Shown here: piece after piece, positions 10,701 to 25,878 of the stretch | Numbering within the stretch: the stretch's first letter is position 1 | Layout: every line of letters begins with the position of its first letter | Assembly (NCBI GenBank): GCA_043381765.1 | Contig: JBHJMP010000408.1 | Coordinates: 1-28,030, forward strand | Direction of reading: 5' to 3' | From: Collodictyon triciliatum | Lineage: Eukaryota; CRuMs | DNA length: 28,030 nt | Translations under genes and position numbers: made by a program | Notes under the pieces: model-generated | Databases searched by the model: none | What the model saw: the letters and a program-made list of their open reading frames with translations, nothing else | Told to the model about the DNA's origin: nothing

Positions 10701-12384
10701 CCTGCTCATCTAGATGTGCGAGACATATTGGAATAGCTTACTTCATTCTACACCATAAGAGCTTAATAAACACTGTATAAATAATCTTGTACATAGTTTC
10801 TTTTTTAAATTGATTACAATTTGAAGTTTCTTTTTCAGGAAGGATCGAAATAAGGATATCTTAATCCACATAGGAAATACCATACACACCAAATACGAAG
10901 GACATACCGTACCCCATGTTAGATAGACCTTTATTTATGGATGTAATATTTTATTAACATTCAAAAAAACAATTAGGCAATCAAAGGTCGCTTTTTCTTT
11001 TCAGCAATATCAAAGAGTACAATTACTTGTCTGTTGGGTTAATAATGTCATTTGAATCTGTAGGGTCCTCTGGAGAGAGACCCACACAAATCACAGAAGC
11101 ATATTATGTAATTAAACGTTTATACGATGTTAATCTAAAATTTTCTTATTATAATTGTAATATCTTGTTCATCTTTTTGTCTTATCACGAACAAAAATAT
11201 GAGATTTTGAGGAAACATGTTTTCCGAACTTTGACAATTTATAAATAACCATAACCATAATCATAATCATTAAAGACAGCAGCAAAAGAAGTGAAGAAAA
11301 TAATGAATATTCACAACTATTCCATATGCCCTTCTTCTTTTCTGTAAAAATAAATTTCAATTTTAAATGCAGTTCATTAGAAGATGTTCATAAAATATCC
11401 GGTGTAACAAATCCAGTTGGGCCCCAATTTCACACTCCGACCATATCACTATCGATATTACCTACCACAGTCAGAGGAGCAGAGATAAATACAGAAGCTC
11501 AATACCAAGAATTTCACCCAGAAATCACAAATCTAGTCCAACACCCAGCTGTATTGCCCACAATCAAAAGTGTATCTGAACAAAAGGATAAACTGAATCT
11601 TACCTCTAAAAGCAAGTCTAAACCGAAGGTTCAGAAAGTCAATACCAATCTTATACCCAAGGAAGGGAATCAAAGAGTAGCGAAAAACTTCAAAGAGATA
11701 GCTAGCATTGAACATAAACCTGGTACCATATCGATGCATATCGATGCCCTAATTGGCAGTGGCAAAATAAATGGTTCAATCCAGTCTATTCGTAATGTTC
11801 ATTCTATAAATGAGAATGGGTTGATTGGGACTTCTCACTATACCGACCCTGGGCATCAAGCTATGCAAATGGGGGCATCAGCTGAAAGTCAGTATTATCA
11901 TCAATACGATAGTGTAGCTATGAATGATTTTGGACGATATACAATCGCTAGAAGTTCTGACATCGACAACTTACGAAAGGAAACACATCAACCTTCTCAC
12001 TTACCCCACGATCCATATTTAAAAGATGTTAATCCGCATCTGCAAACCCCCTTTCATCAGAATGGAGTCTCAAATATTCCTTCCACTCGCGACAACCTAT
12101 TGCCAGGGGCGATGGACGGTGGTGAACAACCAAAATCTATGGCCGCCGATCGCACTGATCCTCGTGAACAAACTTATCCCAATTCAAATCACCAAATACC
12201 TAGATCGATGAATTCACTTGGTTCCTACTCACTGGAGCAAATACACCTACCTGCTGCAAATCCAAAATACCCAATTCTTCATCCCCCTGCAAATGGACAT
12301 ACACAAACTCAAGTCCATGTCCATGCGTATCCACATACGTCACCACGTCCACATTCCGTACAAAGACAGAAGAAAAAGCGTTGA
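7794..12384 (+). CDS. Large, mostly disordered protein of unknown family, 5'-incomplete chain of 16 exons
   Basis: Phase-compatible exons are 7794-7951, 7991-8306, 8515-8557, 8612-8661, 8828-8885, 9111-9172, 9441-9487, 9820-9957, 9996-10084, 10171-10224, 10408-10502, 10586-10623, 10839-10908, 11005-11046, 11276-11343 and 11373-12384. Together they give 780 codons including the stop. The first exon has an in-frame stop just upstream, so it needs an earlier exon. It encodes a helical segment (QLSSMEIVTNLKEHIRVFL) faintly like TFIIS N-terminal or LW domains. The second exon holds KKPLSWPSSSRKAHL. Acidic Glu/Lys/Ser stretches follow, then a Cys/His cluster (CHSC, HCSCPMSPLC, then FRNRY). The last exon of about 337 residues is disordered, rich in His, Pro, Asn and Gln, and ends QRQKKKR. 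Individual junctions are uncertain; the end of exon 2 could also be 8276. I do not recognise the family. Confidence 0.6.
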
Positions 12385-12703
12385 TTGCAAAGATGTCAAC
12401 TCAAATTTTAGTTATCATTTTACGTCCATCCTTAGTGTCCAACTATACATGTTCACATAACCTCAAGCCATGTATACTTTTTCTTTCCTTTTATACTTCC
12501 ATAAAATGAACTTGAAAGGGGGCCTCCTGGTGTGTATGCATTTTCCACAATATCATTTAGAATCAATACACACTATCCGTCAAGTAAAACTTTGTGCGGT
12601 TGCCACTTGTTAATCCCAGCTATAGCAACCGCTCTTTTCTGACCCGTATCATATAGACCAAAGCTTTGGTTAAAGATGTGAAAAATTGAGTACTCACAGA
12701 AGC

Positions 12704-13133
12704 ATGGAGCCCTCACCAACTAAATCTCAAAGACTAAAGCGAAAATAAGATTGCTTGAATACGTAAGGATACCAACCAGTAGTGGCATTCGTTTTTCTAG
12801 GAAACAGCTCGCTCACCAATCAGGGACTGGTGAAAATGCTGATTCTGTCAGTTTTCTGAATGAGGGCACTGAGAAGTGAGTGAAGTCTGAAACTAAAAAA
12901 GAAAAAAAAAAAGACGCGGTCATTAACCCATTTCTCCTCTTTAGGACCCAGCTGGGTCTGTGTATTTGGGCTACATATTCTTCGATACATTAAATTTCAT
13001 AATGTGGAATTCTCTAATATCTTGCCATTTATTTCCTTCAGAGCGAGTGGATTCAAAGTTTGCAATTAGGTGTCACAAACCCGAGGATATTTTTTCTCAT
13101 AAATTTTCTCGTTTGCCAAGCTTTTCACTTTAA
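12704..13133 (+). pseudogene. Possible small gene with an in-frame stop
   Basis: Four phase-compatible segments are 12704-12762, 12801-12875, 12945-12955 and 13042-13133. The first starts MEPSPTKSQRLKRK and then meets TAA at 12746-12748. If that codon is ignored, the chain gives 79 codons including the stop, with KQLAHQSGTGENADSVSF and then ERVDSKFAIRCHKPEDIF. The exon ends carry consensus-like donors (gtaagg, gtgagt) and pyrimidine-rich acceptors. The first intron would be only 38 nt and the third exon only 11 nt. It may be a pseudogene, a sequence error, or the last exons of a neighbouring gene spliced differently. No family is recognised. Confidence 0.25.
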
Positions 13134-13320
13134 CCTTCTCGTTGGCGCAAGAAGTATAGCCAGCCATCAAGACGAGCATTTTCTTTCGGTTAGATTTCTA
13201 CAGATTGCCAATAGATGCAGGGTCGAAGGTGACGTGGGTTATGAAGCACAACGAGGACAGTTGACAAGCATCCGACATTCTTCCTTTTCTTGCCAGAATC
13301 GATGCGCAGAGCACATTTGT

Positions 13321-13328
13321 TATAAAAT
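13321..13328 (+). promoter_or_regulatory. TATA-like box of the CDKL gene
   Basis: TATAAAAT lies 187 bases before the kinase start codon, inside a GC-richer segment. The assignment rests on motif and position. Confidence 0.4.
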
Positions 13329-13507
13329 CCAGAAAAGGAATGCGCAACAGTCATCGCAACAAAAAAACAAACGACATATTCTTCAAACAAAACACAGACA
13401 GATCAACAAGAAAAGGCGGCTGGACGAACGACTAAACAAGCTGGTTGAGCCACTGGGTTACAACGAACTCCTGGGCATTCTTGGCAACCAGTTCCGCTTG
13501 ACTCTGG

Positions 13508-17274
<3,767 letters not shown>

Positions 17275-18119
17275 TAATGAAAACATAGTAGTTTATAACA
17301 TTGCAAATTTACTGGATATGACACCCATTGATATTACAGATTTTGAACGCGGTCTTCGTGGCTAGTTTTCTCCTTCGTCACCGCCAACGAGCGCTTGAAT
17401 AGAAAATACGAAAATACTGTACAAGAGAAACAAAAACTATATTAGCATCCTCTCGTGCTTTCAATCTGTACCAGCTAGGCACTTCATAAATTTACAAAAC
17501 AAAAAAAAAACAAAGTCGAACTGGAAGTTTTCATTGGGAAAAAAAAACTTGCATTTTCCATCGCGAGATTAATACTCGATTTTTGGTTGCTGGTTCTTGG
17601 CAATCAAAGATGCAAAGAACAATAAGGGAACACATTATTATTCCACAAAAGTATATTTGACAATGACACACCACAATTATATTTTTAGTCATAAATGACA
17701 AATATAAATATATACAAATCTGTCAGTGTGCTTGGCCGCCGAGCGCGGTCATTTTTCGAGTGCCACGACTGGGAGAATTCCAGCGTGCCTCCAGATTAGG
17801 AATGGCTCGACAAGTTCGTGAGTCACCAGTTTTTTTTTCTATTTCAATCCCACTCACAGCAGCCTTCGTGCATCCAGTTGAGTTTCTGCCACTGCAGAGT
17901 CGTGTGCGGGATGCGGGCAGACAAGTCTGATGGTGGGTCAAACCGCATTGTTGATTGCTGGTATCTCGCTGTGTCCCTCTTGACTGTCTAAATTTCTTGT
18001 GCTCAATCCTGTCAGTGTAGGCTAGAATGTCGGGTTTATAGTTCCTTGAGCCGACTTTGGCGCGACTCTGAGTTTTGGATTTGTTCTGTTCTGCGCCACT
18101 GCTTGCTCCTGCCGTCGTC
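17275..18119. other. Convergent 3' spacer between the kinase and AP endonuclease genes
   Basis: The first 430 bases are AT-rich and empty. From about 17720 to 18119 the sequence is GC-richer and has an open minus frame with no recognisable motif. It probably represents the 3' untranslated region of the AP endonuclease transcript. Confidence 0.4.
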
Positions 18120-20820
18120 TCATTCGAGAAGCAGCTCGATGGGGCAGTGGTCGGAGCCTGTGACATCCTTGTGGATAATACAATCCTTGATCTTTGGAAG
18201 AAGGCGCGGAGAAACCACAAAGTAGTCCAGTCTCCATCCTGCGTGCATGGGGTGAGAATCGTCGTGCATGATTGTGATTGTGATTGTGATTGTGATTGTG
18301 ATTGTGATTGTGATTGTGATTGTGATTGTGATTCTCACTTACCAACATTACGCGCTCGGGAGTCTCCTCGGTAGCTCCAGTAGGTGTACTAGTCGTTGTG
18401 ATGTGATTAGGATGTTGCAAGAGAAGAGTCACGGGGCAGCATTTACCTGTTTGGCGAGGGTTGGGTTTCTCTGGCGAAATACATCCACAAAGCCTGTGTC
18501 GAGAACTTTGGAGAAGTTTGTGCGTTCCTCCATGGTAAATCCGGCTGTGCGTTTCTGTGAGAAAAAAAGGGAGGTTGGTTTAAAAAAGAGTGTTGTTTGA
18601 TAAGGAAATCAGCTGAAATCTCTAAATGGAGGGAATGGTATCTGTAAATATNNNNNNNNNNNNNNNNNNNNNNNNNNNNNNNNNNNNNNNNNNNNNNNNN
18701 NNNNNNNNNNNNNNNNNNNNNNNNNNNNNNNNNNNNNNNNNNNNNNNNNNNNNNNNNNNNNNNNNNNNNNNNNNNNNNNNNNNNNNNNNNNNNNNNNNNN
18801 NNNNNNNNNNNNNNNNNNNNNNNNNNNNNNNNNNNNNNNNNNNNNNNNNNNNNNNNNNNNNNNNNNNNNNNNNNNNNNNNNNNNNNNNNNNNNNNNNNNN
18901 NNNNNNNNNNNNNNNNNNNNNNNNNNNNNNNNNNNNNNNNNNNNNNNNNNNNNNNNNNNNNNNNNNNNNNNNNNNNNNNNNNNNNNNNNNNNNNNNNNNN
19001 NNNNNNNNNNNNNNNNNNNNNNNNNNNNNNNNNNNNNNNNNNNNNNNNNNNNNNNNNNNNNNNNNNNNNNNNNNNNNNNNNNNNNNNNNNNNNNNNNNNN
19101 NNNNNNNNNNNNNNNNNNNNNNNNNNNNNNNNNNNNNNNNNNNNNNNNNNNNNNNNNNNNNNNNNNNNNNNNNNNNNNNNNNNNNNNNNNNNNNNNNNNN
19201 NNNNNNNNNNNNNNNNNNNNNNNNNNNNNNNNNNNNNNNNNNNNNNNNNNNNNNNNNNNNNNNNNNNNNNNNNNNNNNNNNNNNNNNNNNNNNNNNNNNN
19301 NNNNNNNNNNNNNNNNNNNNNNTCCCGAGTTTGGAATGTATGTGTTGATTAAATAAAAGTTTGGATACTCAGCCACAATAACGCGGCCTTCGTTGTCCGT
19401 CTTGGATGAATATTCTAGATGTATCCAAATCCACTTAAACGAAATATTAAACATGGAATGGATTATGTATTGTGTAAAAGCCACAAGACATACTAAACGT
19501 GGTATTTGTGCTGATTGGGTCGCTCTTGGTATAAATTCTGAGAGAGTATTTATTATGATTATTTAAAAAAACAGGAAGAATAAAAAAATATTATTTAAAA
19601 TGCATATGACTTATGACAAAAATATAGATAATAAACAAGGTTTGAGAGTCAATTACAGTGTCCCGCTGTATCCTTTTTGTGACTTGCATGGATTCCATAT
19701 TTCTTTGTAGCCTGGGAGAATACCTGCCCGTGTTCAAGAGGAAACACAAATTAGTTATCTATCTCTTAAGACATTGATGAATCAAGAAGCTCATAACACC
19801 GTAAAGAATGGGATGGTGCAGAGGAAAATCATTTTGGGGAATGAAAGGGTGAATTTTAGAACGTAGGGATACCCTTAGGGGAGGATTCAAGGTCTGCCTT
19901 AGTCTCTTGGATGCATATCACATCGGCGTTTATCTTTTGGAAAAACGGTACGAAGCCAGTGTCCTGAAGATAGATCGAGAATTATGGTATCATGATTTAG
20001 TCATAATACTTTTCTTTTATTAAAAAAATACAGTGAATCAGAAGAATAACAAATGATATTGTACCTTGAGTGCAGCTCGAATGCCGTTAACGTTCCATGA
20101 TATTATTTTAAATTCTCCACTGAAGATTTATTGATAGAATTCATCTCTTCTCTTACCACACTCTTTCGAGCAAATCATCTTAAATTAACCAATATGATCT
20201 GTGATAAAGAGTAGAGTATGCGAATCCAATGAAGTATCTGAATACCTGCTTGAATAGTTCAGTGGTGCCGTAGACAGTGAAGATGTAACTGGGACCGATG
20301 CAGAGGCTGCATCCCCTGAGTCTGCTGATTCGGGTAACTAATTATTGCGGTTCAAGAAAATTAGTTACACCCAACGGCGCAGCAAGAAACATTATCAGGA
20401 TGTATAGCGATGTCGGTTTGCAGAGTACCACACACTCTTCGCATATGAACTTGGACGGCTGGAAAAAAATTAAAATACATATATGTCGATGTCTAATTGG
20501 CATAAACAAAAAAAAAAAAAAGGCATGTGGACCTTCCCCGATGTCTCCACAACCGAGCTGGCATCGCTCTTTGGTGATTCATCAGGGGTTTCTGCTTTCT
20601 TTTTTCCTCTTCCTCTCTGTTTCTTTGGTGACTCTGACTCTTTTGCGACTGGCTCAACCTATTTGCAAGTGATATTATGGTGTTTACGTTGAGAAAATAC
20701 GATGATAAATTGGCGCGGGGTTATGAAGGTTCAAAGTACACGTACTGCTGTGGCTTTGGTCTCTTCGGCTTCGTCTAGGGCGCGCTTACTGATTCTCTGT
20801 AGAAGAGCAGAGGATGTCAT
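18120..20820 (-). CDS. APEX1: AP endonuclease 1 / exonuclease III family (middle exons in a gap)
   Basis: This enzyme cuts DNA 5' of abasic sites in nuclear base-excision repair. Exons are 20820-20746, 20658-20533, 20337-20246, 20119-20065, 19963-19873, 19711-19657, 19537-19494, 19414 running into the gap at 19323, then 18554-18447, 18388-18343 and 18238-18120. The N-terminus ([20 protein letters not shown], then [14 protein letters not shown]) is basic and disordered, fitting nuclear import. Catalytic-domain landmarks are [12 protein letters not shown], the metal-binding Glu in [26 protein letters not shown], the Tyr in [40 protein letters not shown] and [13 protein letters not shown] at the end. 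About 55 residues with the Asp-x-Asn pair are expected inside the gap. All visible junctions agree in phase. An optional extra exon (PSKFICEEC) could start near 20469. Confidence 0.95.
18268..18333. repeat. (GATTGT)n hexanucleotide repeat
   Basis: About 11 GATTGT units fill the last intron of the AP endonuclease gene, between exons 18388-18343 and 18238-18120. The alternating Ile-Thr, Asn-His and Asp-Cys frames across it are not protein. Confidence 0.95.
18652..19322. other. Assembly gap of 671 N
   Basis: This gap removes the exon or exons of the AP endonuclease between NTYIPNSG and [11 protein letters not shown]. Confidence 1.
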
Positions 20821-21580
20821 AGGTTAGTACACGCTTCTTTTTTTTTTCTTTTTTGGCGCTTTGTGGAAATGAGTCCAGCAGCTTTACTATTCAATCGACT
20901 ATTTTCGTCACTATTTTATTTTGGTGTATAGATTTGCTGTATCATACGGAAGATCGGCGGCTCATTTCGTCGTGAAGAGGGGATGTTGTGAGGTTGCGTC
21001 TGATTGTCTCTTGCTGTCTGCACAAGCCAAGCATTTTAGTGAATGAAAAGAGTCTCACCAGTTGCGTCATAACCTGCTCCTGGCACTGAAGTATCTATGT
21101 TCTCTTTTAGGTTCGTTTTGTTTGCTTTTTATTTGTTTGCTTTTGTTTGTTTTTTATTGAGGGAGATTCTTCAACAGGCGCCAGTGTGTGAAAAGCCAGG
21201 CATCTTTTGCCCGAATATCGACGGCTCAAGGAGACTCCCACGCGGCTTTATGAGCGCTCCAGACCGGGCGAACCAATGGCTCCAGCGGCAGCCGAAAGGC
21301 GGGGGAATTTTCGGTGAAATCATCGTGATGCCTTTTCGGGTGATATTGGCAGCTTTTCCATCGGCGCCTGTCAAAATTATTGGATCTCTTTTGTGTTCCA
21401 ATCGATGTGGTTGTTAATAAAAAAAATAAAAAAAAAAGTAAAATAAAATAATTAAAAAAAAAAGAAAGAGGAAAATAGATGATAAGAAGAAAGAATCTGC
21501 GCAGCCCTCTGACATATACTCGCTCGGTCACTGACGCAGCCTTTGAGTCCGCCCAAATAGCCCATCGCACTTTCGCACGT
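20821..21580. promoter_or_regulatory. Shared region between divergent AP endonuclease and LRR genes
   Basis: This spacer of 760 bases lies between two divergent start codons. It is GC-rich at about 21170-21410 and A-rich at 21417-21475. Frames are open on both strands in the GC-rich part, with no recognisable protein. I read it as a bidirectional promoter, similar in layout to the one at 2024-2908. Confidence 0.45.
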
Positions 21581-23573
21581 ATGTCGAGCAAGCATGCGTT
21601 TCTCGAGGAGCTGAGAAGAATCAACGGGGATGTTGATGTTGCTACCCTTCAAAATAAGACATCACTGGGCCTTGCAAATCAAAGTTTAAGGTCAGTGCCA
21701 AACGGAGTCTTCGTGTTAACTCGCTTGGCACGATTGGAGCTTCAATGTAACTTACTCTCCTCCCTACAAGCAGACATATCGCGCTTGACCGGCCTCAAGG
21801 AACTTTATGTTTACAACAATGACCTTTCCTCATTGCCACCGGAATTGTCTCACTTGAATCGCCTCATGTCCCTGAATGTCAGTCATAATCAAGTATCTGT
21901 ACTGTCAACAGAATTATTCAGTCTGACTGGCCTCATTTATCTGAATGGTGTAAACAACAAACTGTATTTTTTGCCACCAGATATATCCCGCTTAAATAGC
22001 CTCAAGTCGCTAAACATAAGCGATAATCAACTGTCGGCGCTGCCCCCACAAATATCGCTTTTGACGGCTCTCTCGTATTTGAACATTGTAAACAATCGGC
22101 TTTATTTCCTACCCCCAGAACTGTCGTGCTTGAATGATATGCTATGGCTTAGCGCCTGTTGTAATCAATTGTCTGGATTACCACCTGAAATATCATGCTT
22201 GACTGCTCTCGTTGAACTTGGTATTCATAATAATCAGTTGTCCAGCTTACCACCTGAAATATCTTACTTGCTATGTCTTACATTCCTTGACATTCGTAAA
22301 AATCCGGTTTGTATTTTGTTTCGTAATAATAAATATAAATCTTATTTCATATAAGTGACTTGATTCTTACGACATTCAGATCGAAGAGCTTCCTTCTCAA
22401 GTGGCAGTACTCTCAAAATTACAGAAACTCTACATAAGTAATGGATATCCACAAACTATTATGAGAGCTCCCTGTGGTATTACAAATATCCCATGCTGGA
22501 ACAATAAAGATCTAGAAGACTATAATCGCATTCGAGCACTTAAATTATATGAACAGGTAATTAATTTAGCACATTCAGTGTTTAAGTTTGGATATAAAAA
22601 AAAGGATGACATTTATAATGCTTAAAAATTGAAAATGAAAATGAGTCATGTTTGCAGATCGATATGATGACAGAGCCAAAATGGGCGCCAACCGAGCTTC
22701 AAGCTAGAATTAAATCATTAAGTTTATATGGGATGAATCTCACAACAATACCAGAGTGTATAGCACTGCTGCAAACCCTGACATATTTGTGTCTTCGGAA
22801 AAACCAAGTAATATATCTATTGATAGTCATGATATTCTTAGTTGTTAGCTCATCACGGACAAATTCAAAAGACTCCCTTAATCCAATAGCTTTCTAAGTT
22901 CCCAGAGTCGATTTTTTTGATCTCCTCGATCGTACACCTCGATATATCACATAACAAGGTGACATTTTGAATAACTTAAAACAAATATATGATTACTCTA
23001 CCAATAAGTCATGTATTGTTATTATTATTGTTATTGTTATTTTTATTGTTATTTTTATTGTTATTTTTATTGTTATTTTTATTGTTATTTTTATTGTTAT
23101 TTTTATTGTTATTTTTATTGTTATTTTTATTATTATTTTTATTATTATTTTTATTATTATTTTTATTATTATTTTTATTATTATTTTTATTATTATTAAT
23201 TTACAAACGTTAAAAGAAAGTTTTTAAATTCTACTTGTGAATCAGCTCGCCGAAGTTCATGAATCCATCAACCTACTCTGTCATCTTGAAAGTCTAGATA
23301 TTTCTAATAACACGGTAAAATGGTGAACTGATTCAGTAACCATTCTTTAATTGTATGAATGACCTATCTCACTAGACCATTTTCCCTAATAATACGTCCT
23401 TTTATGTGTGCTAATGATAAAATATTATCCCGACCGATATCCGGCAGATTGTTTTTCTTCCAACATTTCACGCAAGATTGGAACCAATTGGGTATGATGC
23501 TGTGATTGAGACTGAATCAAGAATAACTAAGCCCGAGAAAATCCGGAAAAAAGGAAAATGCATCATATGCTGA
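21581..23573 (+). CDS. Leucine-rich-repeat protein with C-terminal CaaX box (six exons)
   Basis: Exons 21581-22306, 22380-22556, 22658-22807, 22890-22958, 23246-23314 and 23448-23573 all join in phase 0 to 438 residues. After a short helical N-terminus (MSSKHAFLEELRRINGD) come about 12 leucine-rich repeats of the 23-residue LPPEIS type, for example LTALSYLNIVNNRLYFLPPE. The series is interrupted around residues 250-330 by a non-repeat insert containing Trp and Cys and then resumes. The tail is basic (KPEKIRKKGK) and ends CIIC, a CaaX prenylation motif with an upstream polybasic patch, so the protein is probably membrane-anchored. Repeats of this class resemble Ras-interacting LRR proteins (Shoc2/PIRL-like). 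The frame is open to 21479, but the ATG at 21581 opens the conserved part. The partner is unknown. Confidence 0.9.
23011..23197. repeat. 12-bp satellite, ATTGTTATTTTT grading into ATTATTATTTTT
   Basis: The repeat lies inside intron 4 of the LRR gene. The first part has a G in each unit and the second part has A there. The second form is the reverse complement of the satellite at 7470-7700. Confidence 0.95.
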
Positions 23574-23988
23574 ATTTTAATGCAAACGGACTCATTGTAC
23601 AGTTTACAAATGTAGAAGGGAACTACTCTCACTCTTTAATTTTAGCCTCCAATCGGGCAATTATATATATTAAGCTCTGATATATGGATGCATAAAAGAT
23701 ATTGCAATAAATTTACAAAATTTACAACGCCCTATCAGTGTTTTCCTTTTCCTTTTCCTTTTTTTTCACCCCATTATTTGTCTCCTTTTGGTAATTACTT
23801 GCTTTTTTTTTTAAAAAAAAAAAAAAAAGGAGAAATTTTCTATTGTATCATAAGATATTCGAGCATCTGCAATGCCATAAATAAAATTTTAAAAAAAAGG
23901 AATCATGGTATGAATTTGGACTTTGTATTATGAATTGCCGTAATTTAGAGGGCACTTAAAAAAGGTTGATTAATGTATCATATTTATT
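23574..23988. other. Convergent spacer between LRR and coiled-coil genes
   Basis: AT-rich with poly-A and poly-T runs. No coding signal is seen. It holds the 3' ends of the LRR gene (plus) and the coiled-coil gene (minus). Confidence 0.6.
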
Positions 23989-25878
23989 TTACTCAGTTAG
24001 CTCGTCTCCCAATATCCGAACCTTCTGTGTCATCATGTCTAGTTGTCCCTCGAGTAGCTTCATATGCTTTTGGGTTTCCTCAAGCAATTTTTCTTTTCGC
24101 TCTAGCTCCTATATTGATAAAATGAAAGTCATATCTAAGTTTTTGGAGAGTTACGAGGGCAAAGGCCTTCAAAAAAATTCATTCGTATATTTTTTTCCCT
24201 TTATTCGATTCAAAGTGTAGCGAAGTTATGCCAAGTTCATTCGCGTATAATTATATCTAGAGGAGAAAGAAAAGGAATGTGTTGATGTTTTTTTGGTTTT
24301 TGCATATCTCGTCTGTATATGAGTGTTTTAAGCCCGAAAAAAGATACAGTCCTTTGTGACAGAATCACCTGCTCGAGGAACTGGATTCGAAGATTCTCTT
24401 TTTCAGCACTTCGAACTGCCTTCTCCTCTTCTGATTTTGCATCGCAAAGTTTCTCCTCGGATTGAACCAACTTTGTAAAAAGGGCTTTATTCTCAGCCTC
24501 AAGATGGCGAATGACTTGCGTCATTTGCTCGTTACTCTCCTGTTGATTTTGAAAAGAAAAAAGCAAAAGAATTTATGCTTGCACAGTCATCACTTAAGGA
24601 ATGAATACGTGTACAATGAGGTGAAAGAGAATTGTACTTCTAGGATTCGATTTTTCTTTTGAGATTGTGATAATTCCGTTGAAAGAAGCTCATTTTGCTT
24701 CGTCAATACTCTAAAAGCCCCGAAACGTAAACAAAATTACTTTTTTTGTATTAAATGATAAGGTAGACGGTAATAATAATTATAATAATAAACTGAAACA
24801 TAACATCTGGTTATTTTCATACTAAAACTGAGTTAATAGTAAGCTCCTATAGGATTATGAATGTCAGTTACGTGATAGATCTGTCAGATTCTTCTTTATC
24901 TTTTAAGGTGTTTGAAAGTTTTTCTTTCACTTCATTCAGCTTTGTTGACGAAGCAGATGAATCTCTACTCAGTCTCTCTGTTTCAATCTCTAGAGACTTT
25001 ATATATGTGTAACTTGAGCCACATAGGAATGAGCAGACTTGTCATGCGCATATGCAAATTTTAACCAGTGTAAAATACCTTGAACTTTTGCTGGACTTCT
25101 TTCAGGGCCTTCTCTTTTGAATCTAATTCTTCTTCCAGCTCATGCACCTTCTTCTCAGAAACAGTTCCTACTTGCTTGGCTTGCTTGAGCTCTTTTTCGA
25201 TCTGTTAGTATCAAAGTATAATAAGTTGCATTATGTGAGGTAGCTGTACATACTTGTTTACCACATTTGTAGTGGACCAAGTTAACTAGGTATCAGAGTG
25301 AATAGGGCAAATTAATTTAGGTATGAGAATATTCTTACACCATAAGCTTGAGACGAGCGACGCTCTGCAACTGTAACCTGATTGCCCAACTCTTGTACAA
25401 GAGAGTTCGCCTTTTATGAAGCACGTATAACCCGAAAGATTAAAAAAAAAAAACGGTTTGTGAATATGAAATCATGGTGACAAAAATTTGTATAATGAAG
25501 GGCTTTTATATATAAAATAGAGCATGTTTGATGCCCGTGTTGTGCGCTTGATGATAATTGTTTTTAGATTGGGTTCAAAGATAAAATAGACGAAGATGCA
25601 ATAAAAAGAAATCTCGAGAGAATAAAGCATGATTACCTCTTCCAGCTGATGCTGAAGAAGAGAAAGTTTTCGACGGTGCTGCATATTTTTAAGTTACACA
25701 GATAAATGATGGAATTGTTAAAATTCTAATAAAAATGAAGAATTCACCAGCGTTGCCGTCGGTTATCGTCTATGTTAAAGACAATAAAGAGAGGGGAAGA
25801 GGTACAGCTATTGTGTACCATCGTTTTGCAACAACTTTTTCTTTTCTTTTCACCTACCGTGGTTTTCCGAAGAAACAT
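23989..25878 (-). CDS. Coiled-coil protein, about 248 residues (eight exons)
   Basis: Exons 25878-25858, 25678-25637, 25410-25339, 25201-25079, 24996-24872, 24710-24638, 24539-24369 and 24108-23989 join in phase. Apart from the N-terminus, nearly the whole protein is heptad-like and very rich in Glu, Lys, Gln and Leu: VHELEEELDSKEKALKEVQ, IRHLEAENKALFTKLVQ, and a C-terminus LLEGQLDMMTQKVRILGDEL. Length and helical character recall tropomyosin-like or other small cytoskeletal coiled coils, but I see no diagnostic motif and do not name it. The first exon (MFLRKTT) is short and less certain. The alternative is a start at the ATG at 25684 (MQHRRKLSLL), which gives 243 residues. Intron sizes are 75-230 nt. 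Confidence 0.75.
24198..24233. repeat. Dispersed 36-bp repeat, copy 1
   Basis: This sequence matches positions 27946-27981 at 35 of 36 bases, in the same orientation, and both copies follow a poly-T run. It lies in the last intron of the coiled-coil gene. Confidence 0.85.

Larger units (their letters stand above)
12385..13507. other. Spacer between the disordered protein and the CDKL gene
   Basis: It holds a doubtful small gene (12704-13133), a perfect 14-bp palindrome (GACCCAGCTGGGTC, 12945-12958), and a GC-richer segment from about 13140 to 13507. That segment contains a TATAAAAT box at 13321 and probably serves as the kinase promoter and leader. Confidence 0.4.

Noticed and set aside
12945-12958. 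Perfect 14-bp palindrome GACCCAGCTGGGTC
   Set aside because: A single short palindrome with no second site or known factor. Noted only in context.
17723-18220. Minus-strand open frame of 165 codons
   Set aside because: It overlaps the last AP endonuclease exon in the wrong frame and continues into the probable 3' untranslated region.
22967-23227. Open frames rich in Phe, Ile, Leu and Tyr
   Set aside because: They are translations of the 12-bp satellite in an LRR-gene intron.
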